This document shows, in pieces, positions 38,337-47,300 of a DNA stretch of 64,000 nt (position 1 is the first letter of the stretch; each line of letters begins with the position of its first letter). The notes beneath the pieces were generated by a model that saw nothing but the letters and a program-made list of their open reading frames with translations, did no database searches and was not told where the DNA came from. Location of the stretch: the NCBI RefSeq assembly GCF_003111645.1, contig NZ_CP022187.1, forward strand, positions 1 through 64,000, read 5' to 3'. This stretch comes from Parazoarcus communis. GTDB taxonomy: Bacteria > Pseudomonadota > Gammaproteobacteria > Burkholderiales > Rhodocyclaceae. A program made the position numbers and the translations under genes.

Positions 38337-38780
38337 TCAGGCCTTCGCCACCTTGACGAAGCTGCCCTCGACGCTGACGATCCTGACGCGCTCGCCCGCA
38401 GCAATATCGCTTTCTGCCGTGCACGCCCATTCCTCGGCGCCGAGGATCGGCCGCTGGAAGCGCACCTTGCCGCGCTGGTAGGGGGCGACGGCATTGACGA
38501 GCAGTCCGGCCTCGCCGATCACGTCGCCGTCTGCGGTGCCAACCAGCGTCTTGTGTGCGTTGCGTTTGAATACCCTGAACCACAGGATCATCATCGCAAC
38601 GGATGCCGCCAGCCACAGCAGGATCTGGGCCGTCATCGGCATGGAGGGCGCGACGAGCATGAGCAGGCTCAGCAGCAGCGCGCCGAAGCCGAACCAGATC
38701 ACAAAGAAGGCCGGGATGGCCAGTTCGAGCAGGACGAGGGCAATGCCGCCTACCGTCCAGTGCCACCATTCGATAGTCAT
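38337..38780 (-). CDS. NfeD-family protein
   Basis: This 147-residue partner of SPFH proteins has membrane helices at about 9-32 and 36-68 and a C-terminal OB-fold domain (TLVGTADGDVIGEAGLLVNAV...GAEEWACTAESDIAAGERVRIVSVEG in pieces). The frame opens at 38816, but a GGAG ribosome site 6 bp before the ATG at 38780 decides the start. It is first in the set nfeD-SPFH-terB. Confidence 0.92.
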   Translation of the reverse strand: MTIEWWHWTVGGIALVLLELAIPAFFVIWFGFGALLLSLLMLVAPSMPMTAQILLWLAASVAMMILWFRVFKRNAHKTLVGTADGDVIGEAGLLVNAVAPYQRGKVRFQRPILGAEEWACTAESDIAAGERVRIVSVEGSFVKVAKA

Positions 38781-38912
38781 GAAGTTCTCCATGCGCGCAT
38801 TGTAACGCGAGCTCATGACGGTCAGCCGTGCGGAATGTCGCCGCGCGGCCGTGCTGCGGCGGCGCCCCGCGTGCAGGGATCAGACCCGTGCCGGGGGCGC
38901 AGCACGTGCCGG

Positions 38913-39647
38913 TCAGACGGTCAGCACCGATCCCACGAAGTTTGCCAGCTCGGGTGTCTGCGGCGCGGCGAAGATGGCCTTCGGGTCGCCGCTTTCGTGG
39001 ATGCGGCCGTGGTGCATGAAGATCAGCTTGTTGCCGACATCGCGGGCGAAGCGCATCTCGTGGGTGACCATGATCAGTGTCATGCCTTCGGTGGCGAGCT
39101 GGCGCACCACTGCGAGCACTTCGCTGACCAGTTCCGGGTCGAGTGCCGAGGTGATCTCGTCGCACAGCAGCACCTTGGGCTGCATCGCCAGCGCGCGGGC
39201 AATCGCCACGCGCTGCTGCTGACCACCCGAGAGCTGATCCGGGAAACTGTCGAACTTGTCCGAGAGTCCGACCTTGAGCATCATTTCCCGCGCGATGTCC
39301 TCCACTTCCTTCTTTGCCATGCCCTTGACCACGGTGGGTGCAAGCATCACGTTCTGACCGGCGGTCAGATGCGGGAAGAGGTTGAACTGCTGGAAGACCA
39401 TGCCGACCTTCTGCCGCAGCGCGCGCAAGTCGCCCTTGCCGTCGTGGAGCGCGGTGCCGTCCACCATCAGCTCGCCCTTGTCGATGGTCTCCAGCCCGTT
39501 GATGGTGCGCAGCAGGGTGCTCTTGCCCGAGCCGCTGCGACCGATCAGGGCGATGACGTCACCCTGCGCGACTTCCAGGTCGATGCCCTTGAGGACATGG
39601 TTGCTGCCGAAGTGTTTGTGCAGGCCGGTGATCTTAACGAGCGACAT
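38913..39647 (-). CDS. polar amino acid ABC transporter ATPase
   Basis: This 244-residue ATPase powers the importer encoded just upstream. It has Walker A GRSGSGKST (near residue 36), signature LSGGQQQRV, Walker B VLLCDEITSALDP and the switch His in MVTHEM, all typical of the GlnQ/HisP group. It overlaps the second permease by 14 bp and has its own GGAG site inside that gene. It is the last gene of the operon. Confidence 0.94.
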   Translation of the reverse strand: MSLVKITGLHKHFGSNHVLKGIDLEVAQGDVIALIGRSGSGKSTLLRTINGLETIDKGELMVDGTALHDGKGDLRALRQKVGMVFQQFNLFPHLTAGQNVMLAPTVVKGMAKKEVEDIAREMMLKVGLSDKFDSFPDQLSGGQQQRVAIARALAMQPKVLLCDEITSALDPELVSEVLAVVRQLATEGMTLIMVTHEMRFARDVGNKLIFMHHGRIHESGDPKAIFAAPQTPELANFVGSVLTV

Positions 39648-40287
39648 GGAATTTCTTCTCCAGGCTTTTTGCGTACAGCGAGAGCGGATAACAGAGGATG
39701 AAGTAGCCCACCGCGACCAGACCGAACACGAGGAAGGGCTGGAAGGTAGCGTTGGCGAGCATCGAGCCGGTCTTGGTCAGCTCGGTAAAGCCGATGATGG
39801 AGGTCACCGCAGTTCCCTTCACGACCTGAACCGAGAAACCCACCGTCGGCGCGATGGCGATGCGCAGCGCCTGCGGCAGCACGATGTAGCGCATCTGCTG
39901 CGGGTAGGACAGGGCCAGGCTGGTTGAGGCTTCCCACTGCCCCTTGGGCACCGACTCCACGCAGCCGCGCCAGATCTCCGCAAGGTAGGCGCTGGTAAAC
40001 AGGGTGAGTCCGGCGGCTGCCGCAAACCAGGGCGACACATCCACACCGGCGAGTGACAGGCCGAAGAACACGATGAAGAGCTGCATCAGCAGCGGCGTGC
40101 CCTGAAAGACTTCGATATACGCCTTGGCGATGGATTGCAGCAGGCGGTTGTGGGCGATGCGGGCAAACAGGACCACGAGGCCGACGCCACCGCCGAGGAT
40201 GAAAGCGATCAGTGACAGGCCGAGGGTCCATTTTCCGCCTTCGAGCAGGTTGCGGACGATGTCCCAGGTGGAGAACTGTACGAACAT
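39634..40287 (-). CDS. polar amino acid ABC transporter permease (second)
   Basis: This 217-residue membrane protein has about five helices and the permease docking loop EASTSLALSYPQQMRYIVLPQALR. LTFTSAYLAEIWRG-type sequence (LFTSAYLAEIWRG) marks the His/Glu/Gln/Arg/opine group. GGAGGG lies 8 bp before its ATG, and that ATG shares one base with the stop of the first permease. A longer frame to 40689 overlaps the first permease and is rejected. Confidence 0.93.
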   Translation of the reverse strand: MFVQFSTWDIVRNLLEGGKWTLGLSLIAFILGGGVGLVVLFARIAHNRLLQSIAKAYIEVFQGTPLLMQLFIVFFGLSLAGVDVSPWFAAAAGLTLFTSAYLAEIWRGCVESVPKGQWEASTSLALSYPQQMRYIVLPQALRIAIAPTVGFSVQVVKGTAVTSIIGFTELTKTGSMLANATFQPFLVFGLVAVGYFILCYPLSLYAKSLEKKFHVAR

Positions 40288-40955
40288 CAGCGCGCCCTCC
40301 CGACGACGAAGCGCTGTCCGAGCTGTATCAGCAACTGGCGGATCAGCAAGGCCATGACGAAGTAGATGGCCGTGGTCACGAAATAGGTTTCGAATGCGCG
40401 GAAGCTGCGCGACTGGATGAAGTTGGCAGCGAAGGTCAGCTCTTCGGTGGCGATCTGCGAACACACGGCCGAGCCGAGCATGACGATGATCACCTGGCTC
40501 GTCAGCGCCGGCCAGACCTTGGCCAGGGCCGGGCGCAACACCACATGCTTGAAGGTCTGGGTGCGCGTCATCGCCAGCGATTCTGCCGCTTCGATCTGGC
40601 CGCGGGGGGTGGCCTGGATGCCGGCACGGATGATCTCGGTGGAATAGGCGCCGAGGTTGATCACCATGGCGAGCACAGCGGCCTGCCACTCGGTCATCTT
40701 GATGCCGAGCGCTGGCAGGCCGAAGAAAATGAAGAACAGCTGGACCAGAAAAGGCGTGTTGCGGATCACTTCGACGTAGAGGCCGAAGAGTCGGTCGAAG
40801 GGTGCGAGTTTCCAGGCACGACAGACTGCGCCAACAACGCCGAGACCAATGCCAAGAACGGCCCCGACAGCGGTCAGGGCGAGGGTAAAACCGGCGCCTG
40901 TTGCCAGCAGCCCGGCGTTTCCGAACACCGGGGTGAAATCGAATTGGTATGCCAT
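40287..40955 (-). CDS. polar amino acid ABC transporter permease (first)
   Basis: This 222-residue permease forms a heterodimer with the next gene product. It has RNTPFLVQLFFIFFGLP, the docking loop EAAESLAMTRTQTFKHVVLRPAL and about five helices. I chose the ATG at 40955 (MAYQFDF); the frame also opens with a TTG at 40973. A strong hairpin separates it from the binding-protein gene. Confidence 0.93.
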   Translation of the reverse strand: MAYQFDFTPVFGNAGLLATGAGFTLALTAVGAVLGIGLGVVGAVCRAWKLAPFDRLFGLYVEVIRNTPFLVQLFFIFFGLPALGIKMTEWQAAVLAMVINLGAYSTEIIRAGIQATPRGQIEAAESLAMTRTQTFKHVVLRPALAKVWPALTSQVIIVMLGSAVCSQIATEELTFAANFIQSRSFRAFETYFVTTAIYFVMALLIRQLLIQLGQRFVVGRAR

Positions 40956-40989
40956 CGCGAGTTCCCGAAGCAACGGATCAGAAGGACCT

Positions 40990-41015
40990 CCGGGGCGGGA
41001 ATCACTCCGCCCCGG
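40990..41015 (-). promoter_or_regulatory. intercistronic hairpin after the amino acid binding-protein gene
   Basis: CCGGGGCGG (40990-40998) pairs perfectly with CCGCCCCGG (41007-41015) across 8 nt. No T-run follows in the direction of transcription. It lies between the binding-protein gene and the first permease, like the hairpin after pstS, and probably protects or limits the mRNA so that the binding protein is made in excess. Confidence 0.65.
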
Positions 41016-41030
41016 TGCACCGGAAGCTGC

Positions 41031-41837
41031 TTACAGATCCTTGGGCAGCGCAGCGTTGAGCCAGCGCTGGGAGATCTCGTTGAGTGCGCCATCCTGCTTG
41101 GCCTTGGCGATGATCGCGTTCACCTTGGCCGTCAGCGCGGTTTCGCCCTTGGCAACGCCGACGTAGCACGGCGAGTTCTTGATCAGGAACTTGGCGCTGA
41201 GGCGGCGCAGCTTGGTCATGTCATTGACCGCTGCGGCCACCACGTTGCCGGTGGCGATGAACTGCACCTGGCCGGTGAGGTAGGCCGAGATGGTCGAGTT
41301 GTTATCCTCGAAGCGCTTGATCGTCAGCGAGGCCGGTGCAATCTTGGTCAACTCGAGGTCTTCCACCGAGCCGCGGGTCACGCCGATCGTCTTGCCGGCC
41401 AGCTCTTCAGCCTTGGTCAGCTTGACGTCTTCCGGGCCGAACACGCCATTGAAGAAGGGGGCGTAGGCGTCGCTGAAGTCGATCACCTTCTCACGGTCGG
41501 GGTTCTTGCCCAGGCTGGAGATCACCAGATCGGCCTTGCCGGTGGTCAGATAGGGGATGCGGTTGGTGCTGGTGACCGGAATCAGCTCGACCTTGACGCC
41601 GAGTTCCTTGCCGATCAGCTTGGCCATGTCGATATCGTAGCCACGGGGCTGGAGGTCCGTGCCCACGCTGCCGAAGGGCGGGAAATCCTGCGGTACGGCG
41701 ACGCGCAGTGTGCCGGCTTGCTGAATGCCTGCAAGTACATCGGCCTGCGCATCAGTGGTGCCGATCACGCTGGCAACGGCAACGCCGGCAACGAGGCCAC
41801 ACAGGCTGCGAAGGAAAGGGCGGCGGCTGGACTTCAT
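41031..41837 (-). CDS. periplasmic polar amino acid-binding protein
   Basis: This 268-residue family 3 solute-binding protein captures an amino acid for the ABC importer encoded after it. After the signal peptide come the typical TLRVAVPQDFPPFGSVG, GYDIDMAKLIGKELGVKVELIPVT and KADLVISSLGKNPDREKVIDFSDAY. The signal starts MKSSRRPFLRSLCG, which carries a twin-arginine-like SRRPFLR motif, followed by a hydrophobic core and cleavage expected after AQA near residue 32. AAGGAG precedes the ATG at 41837. The ligand cannot be told; the regulator upstream does not fix it. Confidence 0.92.
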   Translation of the reverse strand: MKSSRRPFLRSLCGLVAGVAVASVIGTTDAQADVLAGIQQAGTLRVAVPQDFPPFGSVGTDLQPRGYDIDMAKLIGKELGVKVELIPVTSTNRIPYLTTGKADLVISSLGKNPDREKVIDFSDAYAPFFNGVFGPEDVKLTKAEELAGKTIGVTRGSVEDLELTKIAPASLTIKRFEDNNSTISAYLTGQVQFIATGNVVAAAVNDMTKLRRLSAKFLIKNSPCYVGVAKGETALTAKVNAIIAKAKQDGALNEISQRWLNAALPKDL

Positions 41838-41871
41838 GTGAAAACTCCTTGGGGTTGATGTGAGGAAAGGG

Positions 41872-42549
41872 TCAGAACTCGGGTGAATCGATGCCGACGC
41901 GACGTGCGGCGGCGCTGAGGTGTGCGCGCATTGCTGCACCGGCCGCGGCTGTATCGCCCGCCGAGATTGCAGCGATGATGCGGCGGTGTTCGTCGGCCGG
42001 CTCCCAGACCCCGGCAGGGTCGGAAAAGGGCAGGCGCAGCGAGTGGCTGATCTGTTCGCTGAACTGGTTTGCAATGCTCGCCAGGCCAGGGTTGCCGCAC
42101 AGCTCGGCAAGCAGCAGGTGAAACTGAAGGTCCCAGTCGGCGGCCATCACCAGGTCGCAGGCTTTGAGTGCATGTTCCATGCCGGTCTGTATCGCCTCGA
42201 GCTGCGCCAGCCCCTCGGCGTCGATATGGCGCGCGGCCAGGCTGGCCCAGGCCGGTTCGAGCACGGCACGGAACTCGATCAGGGCCTGGGGCGTCATGTT
42301 TGCGATACCACGTGGCGGGTGCGCAGGATCGGGGCGACTGCCGGCGGTGACGAACACGCCTTTTCCCGGTTGTGTGCGCACCAGCCCCAGTGCCTCGAGC
42401 GTGGAGATCGCTTCGCGCAGCGATGCACGGCTGATCGACAGCTGTTCGGCGAGCTCGCGCTGCGAGGGCAGGGCGCTGCCGTTGGGGAACTCCCGGTCGA
42501 TGATGCGGCGCTGAAGCGCCTGGGCTGCGAGGTTGGCAATGCTTGGCAT
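41872..42549 (-). CDS. GntR-family (FadR/FCD) transcriptional regulator
   Basis: This 225-residue regulator has a winged helix (about 1-68: LPSQRELAEQLSISRASLREAISTLEALGLVR, written here in one motif's parts LPSQRELAEQL and SRASLREA) and a helical FCD ligand domain (about 95-215) with the metal-binding His pattern FHLLLAE...H..I. FCD regulators usually sense small organic acids or amino acids. It is the first gene of the ABC importer operon, 34 bp before the binding-protein gene, with a near-palindromic operator 20 bp before its own start, so it is likely autoregulated. Confidence 0.9.
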   Translation of the reverse strand: MPSIANLAAQALQRRIIDREFPNGSALPSQRELAEQLSISRASLREAISTLEALGLVRTQPGKGVFVTAGSRPDPAHPPRGIANMTPQALIEFRAVLEPAWASLAARHIDAEGLAQLEAIQTGMEHALKACDLVMAADWDLQFHLLLAELCGNPGLASIANQFSEQISHSLRLPFSDPAGVWEPADEHRRIIAAISAGDTAAAGAAMRAHLSAAARRVGIDSPEF

Positions 42550-42873
42550 CGGGGTCTCTGAGGGTGATGGCCTGACTGGTCAGACCGGTTAGGCCAGTCT
42601 TAGCAGGAGCCGTGCCAGGTCCCGAACACCCCTTTTCTGCGCTGATTCATGCGGCTGAGACCGCCGCTAGGCGTTCTTATTGAGGTGCTTGCGCCCCGAT
42701 TTGGGGATCGTGGGACGATGGAGGAACCACCATGGGGCGCGATCCGGGGCGGTGGTGTCAGAGAGCAGGCAGGGGCGAGGTCGTTCACGATGTTTGCGTT
42801 GCGGCTGGTTCAGGGACAACTTCACAAGGGCCATGATCCGATCCTGCTATTCTTGACGCTGACAAACCTATGG
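42550..42873. other. 324-bp region between the GntR gene and the EAL gene
   Basis: The left end holds the GntR operator (42569-42595). The rest is an open frame in the EAL direction, so the EAL protein could start earlier, but I see no family-like sequence there. No clear sigma-70 promoter, RNA gene or repeat was found. Confidence 0.5.
42569..42595. promoter_or_regulatory. FadR/GntR-type operator
   Basis: The 27-bp sequence is symmetric about 42582 in 11 of 13 base pairs, with outer arms GGCCT/AGGCC. Its core ACTGGTCAGACCGGTT (42575-42590) matches the FadR-type consensus ACTGGTCnGACCnGTT. It lies 20 bp before the GntR start codon and upstream of the whole importer operon. Confidence 0.75.
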
Positions 42874-43656
42874 ATGACAAGCATGAACAGTGGCCCTGCT
42901 CCTGGGTGCAATCGCTGCCGTGATATCGCAGCGCTCGACTTCTCATTCTCGATGGCATTTCAGCCGATCTACGACTTTGCCGCCGCTGATGTCTGGGGCT
43001 GGGAAGCGCTTGTTAGAGGCGTCAATGGGGAGGGGGCATTTTCGGTTCTGTCCAAGGTGACCGACGAAAATCGCTACGCCTTCGATCAGCAGTGCCGCAT
43101 CCGCGCAATCGAGCTTGCCCACAGTCTCGGCATGCCCGGACGTCTGAGCATCAACTTTCTGCCCAACGCGGTGTATGAGCCGAAGGCCTGCATCCGCGCG
43201 ACGGTCGAGGCCGCTGCACGGGTCGGCTTTCCGCTTGAGCGTCTGCAGTTCGAGATTACCGAGGTCGAGGAGGTGCGTGCTGATGGCCATCTGCGGCGCA
43301 TCGTCGACGAGTACCGCGCGATGGGCATGGGCACGGCAGTGGATGACTTCGGTGCCGGCTACGCGGGCCTCAACCTGCTTATCCGCCTGCAGCCCGATGT
43401 GCTCAAGCTCGACATGGACCTGATCCGCAATATCGACAAGGATCGCGTGCGCCGAATCATCGTTGCCCACATGGTGTCGCTTGCGCGCGAGCTGCCATGC
43501 ACCCTGATCGCCGAGGGCGTGGAAACGCTCGAAGAGGCGCGCTGCCTGCTTGATCTCGGTATCACGCTGCACCAGGGCTATCTGTACGCACGTCCCGCTT
43601 TCGAAGCGATTCCAAGGCCGGATCCGGCTGTGCTGGCTGAGCTTGCTGGGGGCTGA
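42874..43656 (+). CDS. EAL-domain cyclic di-GMP phosphodiesterase
   Basis: EAL domains hydrolyse cyclic di-GMP. The 260-residue protein is essentially one EAL domain with the full catalytic set visible: EALVRG (E), NFLPNAV (N), FEITEVEE (E), AVDDFGAGYAG (DD), DVLKLDM (K), IAEGVET (E) and HQGYLYARP (Q). Just before the domain a short GCNRCRD motif holds two cysteines. The start is uncertain: ATGs at 42874, 42883 or 42790 are all in frame; the last has GAGG upstream. Its stop is 2 bp from the stop of the convergent Lrp gene. No sensory domain is present. Confidence 0.88.
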   Translation: MTSMNSGPAPGCNRCRDIAALDFSFSMAFQPIYDFAAADVWGWEALVRGVNGEGAFSVLSKVTDENRYAFDQQCRIRAIELAHSLGMPGRLSINFLPNAVYEPKACIRATVEAAARVGFPLERLQFEITEVEEVRADGHLRRIVDEYRAMGMGTAVDDFGAGYAGLNLLIRLQPDVLKLDMDLIRNIDKDRVRRIIVAHMVSLARELPCTLIAEGVETLEEARCLLDLGITLHQGYLYARPAFEAIPRPDPAVLAELAGG

Positions 43657-43658
43657 CC

Positions 43659-44129
43659 CTAGAGGTGATCAAGCGGCAGTCTCGTGCTGCGTTTGAGTTC
43701 GGTCAGCGCGATATTCGATTTGACGCTGCGCACCCCGCCGATCCGCATCAGGCGGTGCAGCATGAAATCCGACAGTGCGGGCAGGCTCGGGGTCATGACC
43801 CGCAGCAGGTAGTCTGCCTCGCCACTGATGGCGAAGCATTCGAGCACTTCTTCCATGTCGCGAATTGCGTCGGTGAAGGCATCGGTGTGGACCTCGCCAT
43901 GACGTTCCAGCGAAACGTTGACGAAAGCGGTCACCCCGAGACCGACTGCGGCCGGGCGCAGCAGCGCGACGTAGCGCTCGATGAATCCGGACTGCTCCAG
44001 CCGTTGCACCCGACGACTGACCTGTGAGGGTGAGAGATGAATGCGATCGGCGAGCACCGCATTGGATGCCCGGCCGTCGGTTTGCAGTTCGGACAGCAGT
44101 TGCAGGTCGTATTTGTCGAGGTCGATCAT
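43659..44129 (-). CDS. Lrp/AsnC-family transcriptional regulator
   Basis: This 156-residue regulator has an N-terminal helix-turn-helix (LLSELQTDGRASNAVLADRI, then SPSQVSRRVQRLEQSG, residues about 10-50) and a C-terminal RAM ligand domain (AFVNVSLERHG, ECFAISGEADYLLRV). Lrp-type proteins sense amino acids and form octamers on DNA. It is divergent from the indolepyruvate oxidoreductase gene, with a box array in the shared 212-bp region, so it most likely controls aromatic amino acid breakdown in response to an amino acid. Confidence 0.93.
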   Translation of the reverse strand: MIDLDKYDLQLLSELQTDGRASNAVLADRIHLSPSQVSRRVQRLEQSGFIERYVALLRPAAVGLGVTAFVNVSLERHGEVHTDAFTDAIRDMEEVLECFAISGEADYLLRVMTPSLPALSDFMLHRLMRIGGVRSVKSNIALTELKRSTRLPLDHL

Positions 44130-44131
44130 GG

Positions 44132-44191
44132 TTTGTGCAACTTATTGCGATTTGATGCACGAAATATTCGTCGATCCCGTGTTTTGATGCA
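44132..44191. promoter_or_regulatory. Lrp-type box array in the divergent promoter region
   Basis: TTTGTGCAA (44132-44140) and two exact TTTGATGCA boxes (44151-44159 and 44183-44191, 32 bp or three turns apart) flank a perfect palindrome ACGAA-ATA-TTCGT (44159-44171). Spaced boxes on one DNA face fit an Lrp octamer. The array starts directly next to the Lrp start codon. Confidence 0.55.
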
Positions 44192-44241
44192 AACAATGCA
44201 CGCATCGTGGGCACGCAAGGGCCTACGATAATCCTGTTGCC

Positions 44242-44272
44242 CGTATCGCCGGGAGCCAAACCCGGCAATACG
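44242..44272 (+). promoter_or_regulatory. leader hairpin before the indolepyruvate oxidoreductase gene
   Basis: CGTATCGCCGGG (44242-44253) pairs with CCCGGCAATACG (44261-44272), 12 bp with one C-A mismatch and a 7-nt loop. It lies about 60 bp before the ribosome site. There is no T-run. It may be a leader structure of unknown role. Confidence 0.4.
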
Positions 44273-44341
44273 AATCAAAGCTGATAAAAGCAGGCCGGCG
44301 CGCTGTGGGCAGTGTGTCGGACCACAACAGGAGACACGCCC

Positions 44342-47300
44342 ATGAACACGCTCACCGTGGCCGCAGCCACGCCGGTGACAGCGGTGAATCGCGACTACCG
44401 CCTTGCCGACAATCTCGAGGCCGTTCGCGGCCAGGTCTTCCTGACCGGTACCCAGGCGCTGGTGCGCCTGCCGCTGATGCAGGCCGCGCTTGACCGCGCA
44501 GCGGGACTGAACACCGGCGGCTTCATCAGCGGTTACCGCGGCTCACCGCTCGGCGCATACGACCAGCAGCTGTGGAAAGTGAGACCCCTGCTCGATGCCA
44601 ACCGCATCCGCTTTCTGCCTGCCGTCAATGAGGAACTCGGGGCGACTGCCGTGCTCGGCTCGCAGCAGGTCGAGCGCGATGAAGCGCGCACCGTCGATGG
44701 CGTGTTTGCGATCTGGTACGGCAAGGGGCCGGGCGTGGACCGGGCCGGCGACGCACTGCGCCACGGCAATGCCTATGGTGCTTCGCCGCATGGCGGCGTG
44801 CTTGCGGTTATCGGTGACGATCACGGCTGCGTGTCGTCGTCGATGCCGCACCAGAGCGACTTCACCCTGCAGGCGTGGAGCCTGCCGGTGCTCAATCCGG
44901 CCTCGGTGGCGGAGATGATCGAGTTTGGTCTGTATGGCTGGGCACTGTCGCGCTTTTCCGGTTGCTGGGTGGGCTTGAAGGCGATCTCGGAGATGGTCGA
45001 GAGCGGCTCCACGGTGGATCTGGATGCGATACGGGCCCGCTTCGAGGCGCCAGCGGACTACACGCCGCCAGAAGGCGGGCTGCATTACCGCTGGCCCGAT
45101 CTGCCGAACCTGGTGATCGAGCAGCGCCTCGCCGCCAAGCTCGACGCTGCGCGTCATTTCGCGCGCCATAACTCGATCGACCGCCTGCTGTGTCCGGCCA
45201 CGCTGGCCGACGTCGGCATCGTGACCTGTGGCAAGGCGCACCTCGACCTGCTCGAAGCACTGCGCCGACTCGGGCTTGGCATGGATGATCTGGAAGCCAA
45301 TGGCATCCGCCTGTACAAGGTGGGGCAGAGCTTTCCGCTCGAGCCGGGACGCATGCGTGCCTTTGCAGCCGGCCTGAAGGAAATCCTGGTGGTCGAGGAG
45401 AAGGGGCCTTTCGTCGAGCAGCAGATCAAGAACCTGTTCTATAACGACGACCCTGCGCGCCGACCACAGGTGTTCGGCAAGACCGCGCAGTGCGGTGCGC
45501 CCTTGCTGTCTGCACTGGGCGAGTTGCGGCCGTCGCGGGTGATGCCTGTGCTGGCCGACTGGCTGGCACGCCATCGTCCCGTGCTGGATCGCCGCGAGCA
45601 CGTCGAGGATTTCACCGCGCCGACCTTGCTGTCGAACGCGGCCGACGGGGTGCGCCGGGTGCCGTACTTCTGCTCCGGTTGTCCGCACAACACCTCGACC
45701 CGTGTGCCCGAGGGCTCGCATGCGCAGGCCGGCATCGGCTGCCACTTCATGGCCTCGTGGATGCCCGACCGCGAGACCACTGGCCTCATCCAGATGGGGG
45801 GCGAGGGAGTGGACTGGGTGGCGCATTCGGGCTTCACCCGCACCCCGCACGTGTTCCAGAACCTGGGTGACGGCACCTATTTTCACTCCGGCTTTCTCGC
45901 CATCCGCCAGGCGATTGCGGCGCGGACCAATGTCACCTACAAGATTCTCTACAACGACGCGGTGGCGATGACGGGCGGCCAGCCGGTAGACGGCACGGTC
46001 ACGGTCGACGCCATCGCGCGTCAGGTCGAGGCCGAAGGCGCACGCAGGGTGGTGGTGGTCAGCGACGAGCCGGAGAAGTTCAAGGGACACGAAGGCCAGT
46101 TCCCGCGTGGCACGAGCTTTCATCACCGCAGCGAACTCGACACCGTGCAGCGCGAACTGCGCGAGGTGAAGGGCGTCAGTGTGCTGATCTACGATCAGAC
46201 CTGCGCGGCCGAGAAGCGACGCCGGCGCAAGAAGAAGGCTTACCCGGATCCCGACCGCCGGCTGTTCATCAACGCAGCGGTGTGCGAAGGCTGTGGCGAT
46301 TGCGGCAAGCAGTCCAACTGCCTGTCCATCGTGCCGCTGGATACCCCGCTGGGGCGCAAGCGCATGATCGACCAGTCCTCGTGCAACAAGGACTATTCCT
46401 GTGTCGAAGGCTTCTGCCCCAGCTTCGTGTCGGTGATCGGTGGCAAGGTGCGCAAGGCGGTCGGTGCCAGCTTCGACGAGGACAGGCTGCAGGCGCGGGT
46501 GGCGGCGCTTGCGCTGCCGGCGAAGCATGAATGGAGCGGCCCCTACGATCTGCTGGTGACGGGTGTCGGTGGCACCGGCGTCGTGACTGTGGGGGCGCTC
46601 GTCACCATGGCTGCGCACCTGGAGGGCAAGTCTGCGTCTGTGCTCGACTTCATGGGCTTCGCGCAGAAGGGCGGGCAGGTGCTGTCCTTCGTGCGCATGG
46701 CGACCGATCCCGGCGCGCTCAATCAGGTGCGGATCGACACCCAGCAGGCCGATGCGGTGATTGCCTGCGATCTGGTGGTGGGAGCGAGCAACGATGCGCT
46801 GCAGACGATCAAGCATGGGCGCACCCGCGTCGTCGCCAATCTGCACGAGATCCAGACCGCGAAGTTCGTGCTCGATCCCGAGGCCGACCTTCATGTTGAG
46901 GCGCTGCTGGAAAAGATCCGGTATGCCGCAGGCGCGGCACAGCTCAGTACCTGTGATGCACAGGCGCTGTCGGTGCGCATGCTCGGCGACACGATAGGCG
47001 CGAACATCCTGCTGCTCGGATTCGCCTGGCAGCAGGGGCTGGTGCCGGTTTCGCTCGAGGCACTGGGGCGCGCGATCGAGCTCAACGGGGTGGCTGTGGC
47101 CACCAATCTCACCGCATTCAGCCTCGGGCGCCTCGCCGCGGGCGATCCGCAAGGGCTGGCCGCGCTTGCCGGCTCTACGCCCAATTCCGCTGTGCAGCCC
47201 GACGAGGGGCAGGGCGAATCCCTGGCTGCACTGGTCGATGCACGGGTCGCGATGCTCACCGTCTATCAGAGTGCGGCCTATGCCACTCAGTACCGGGCGT

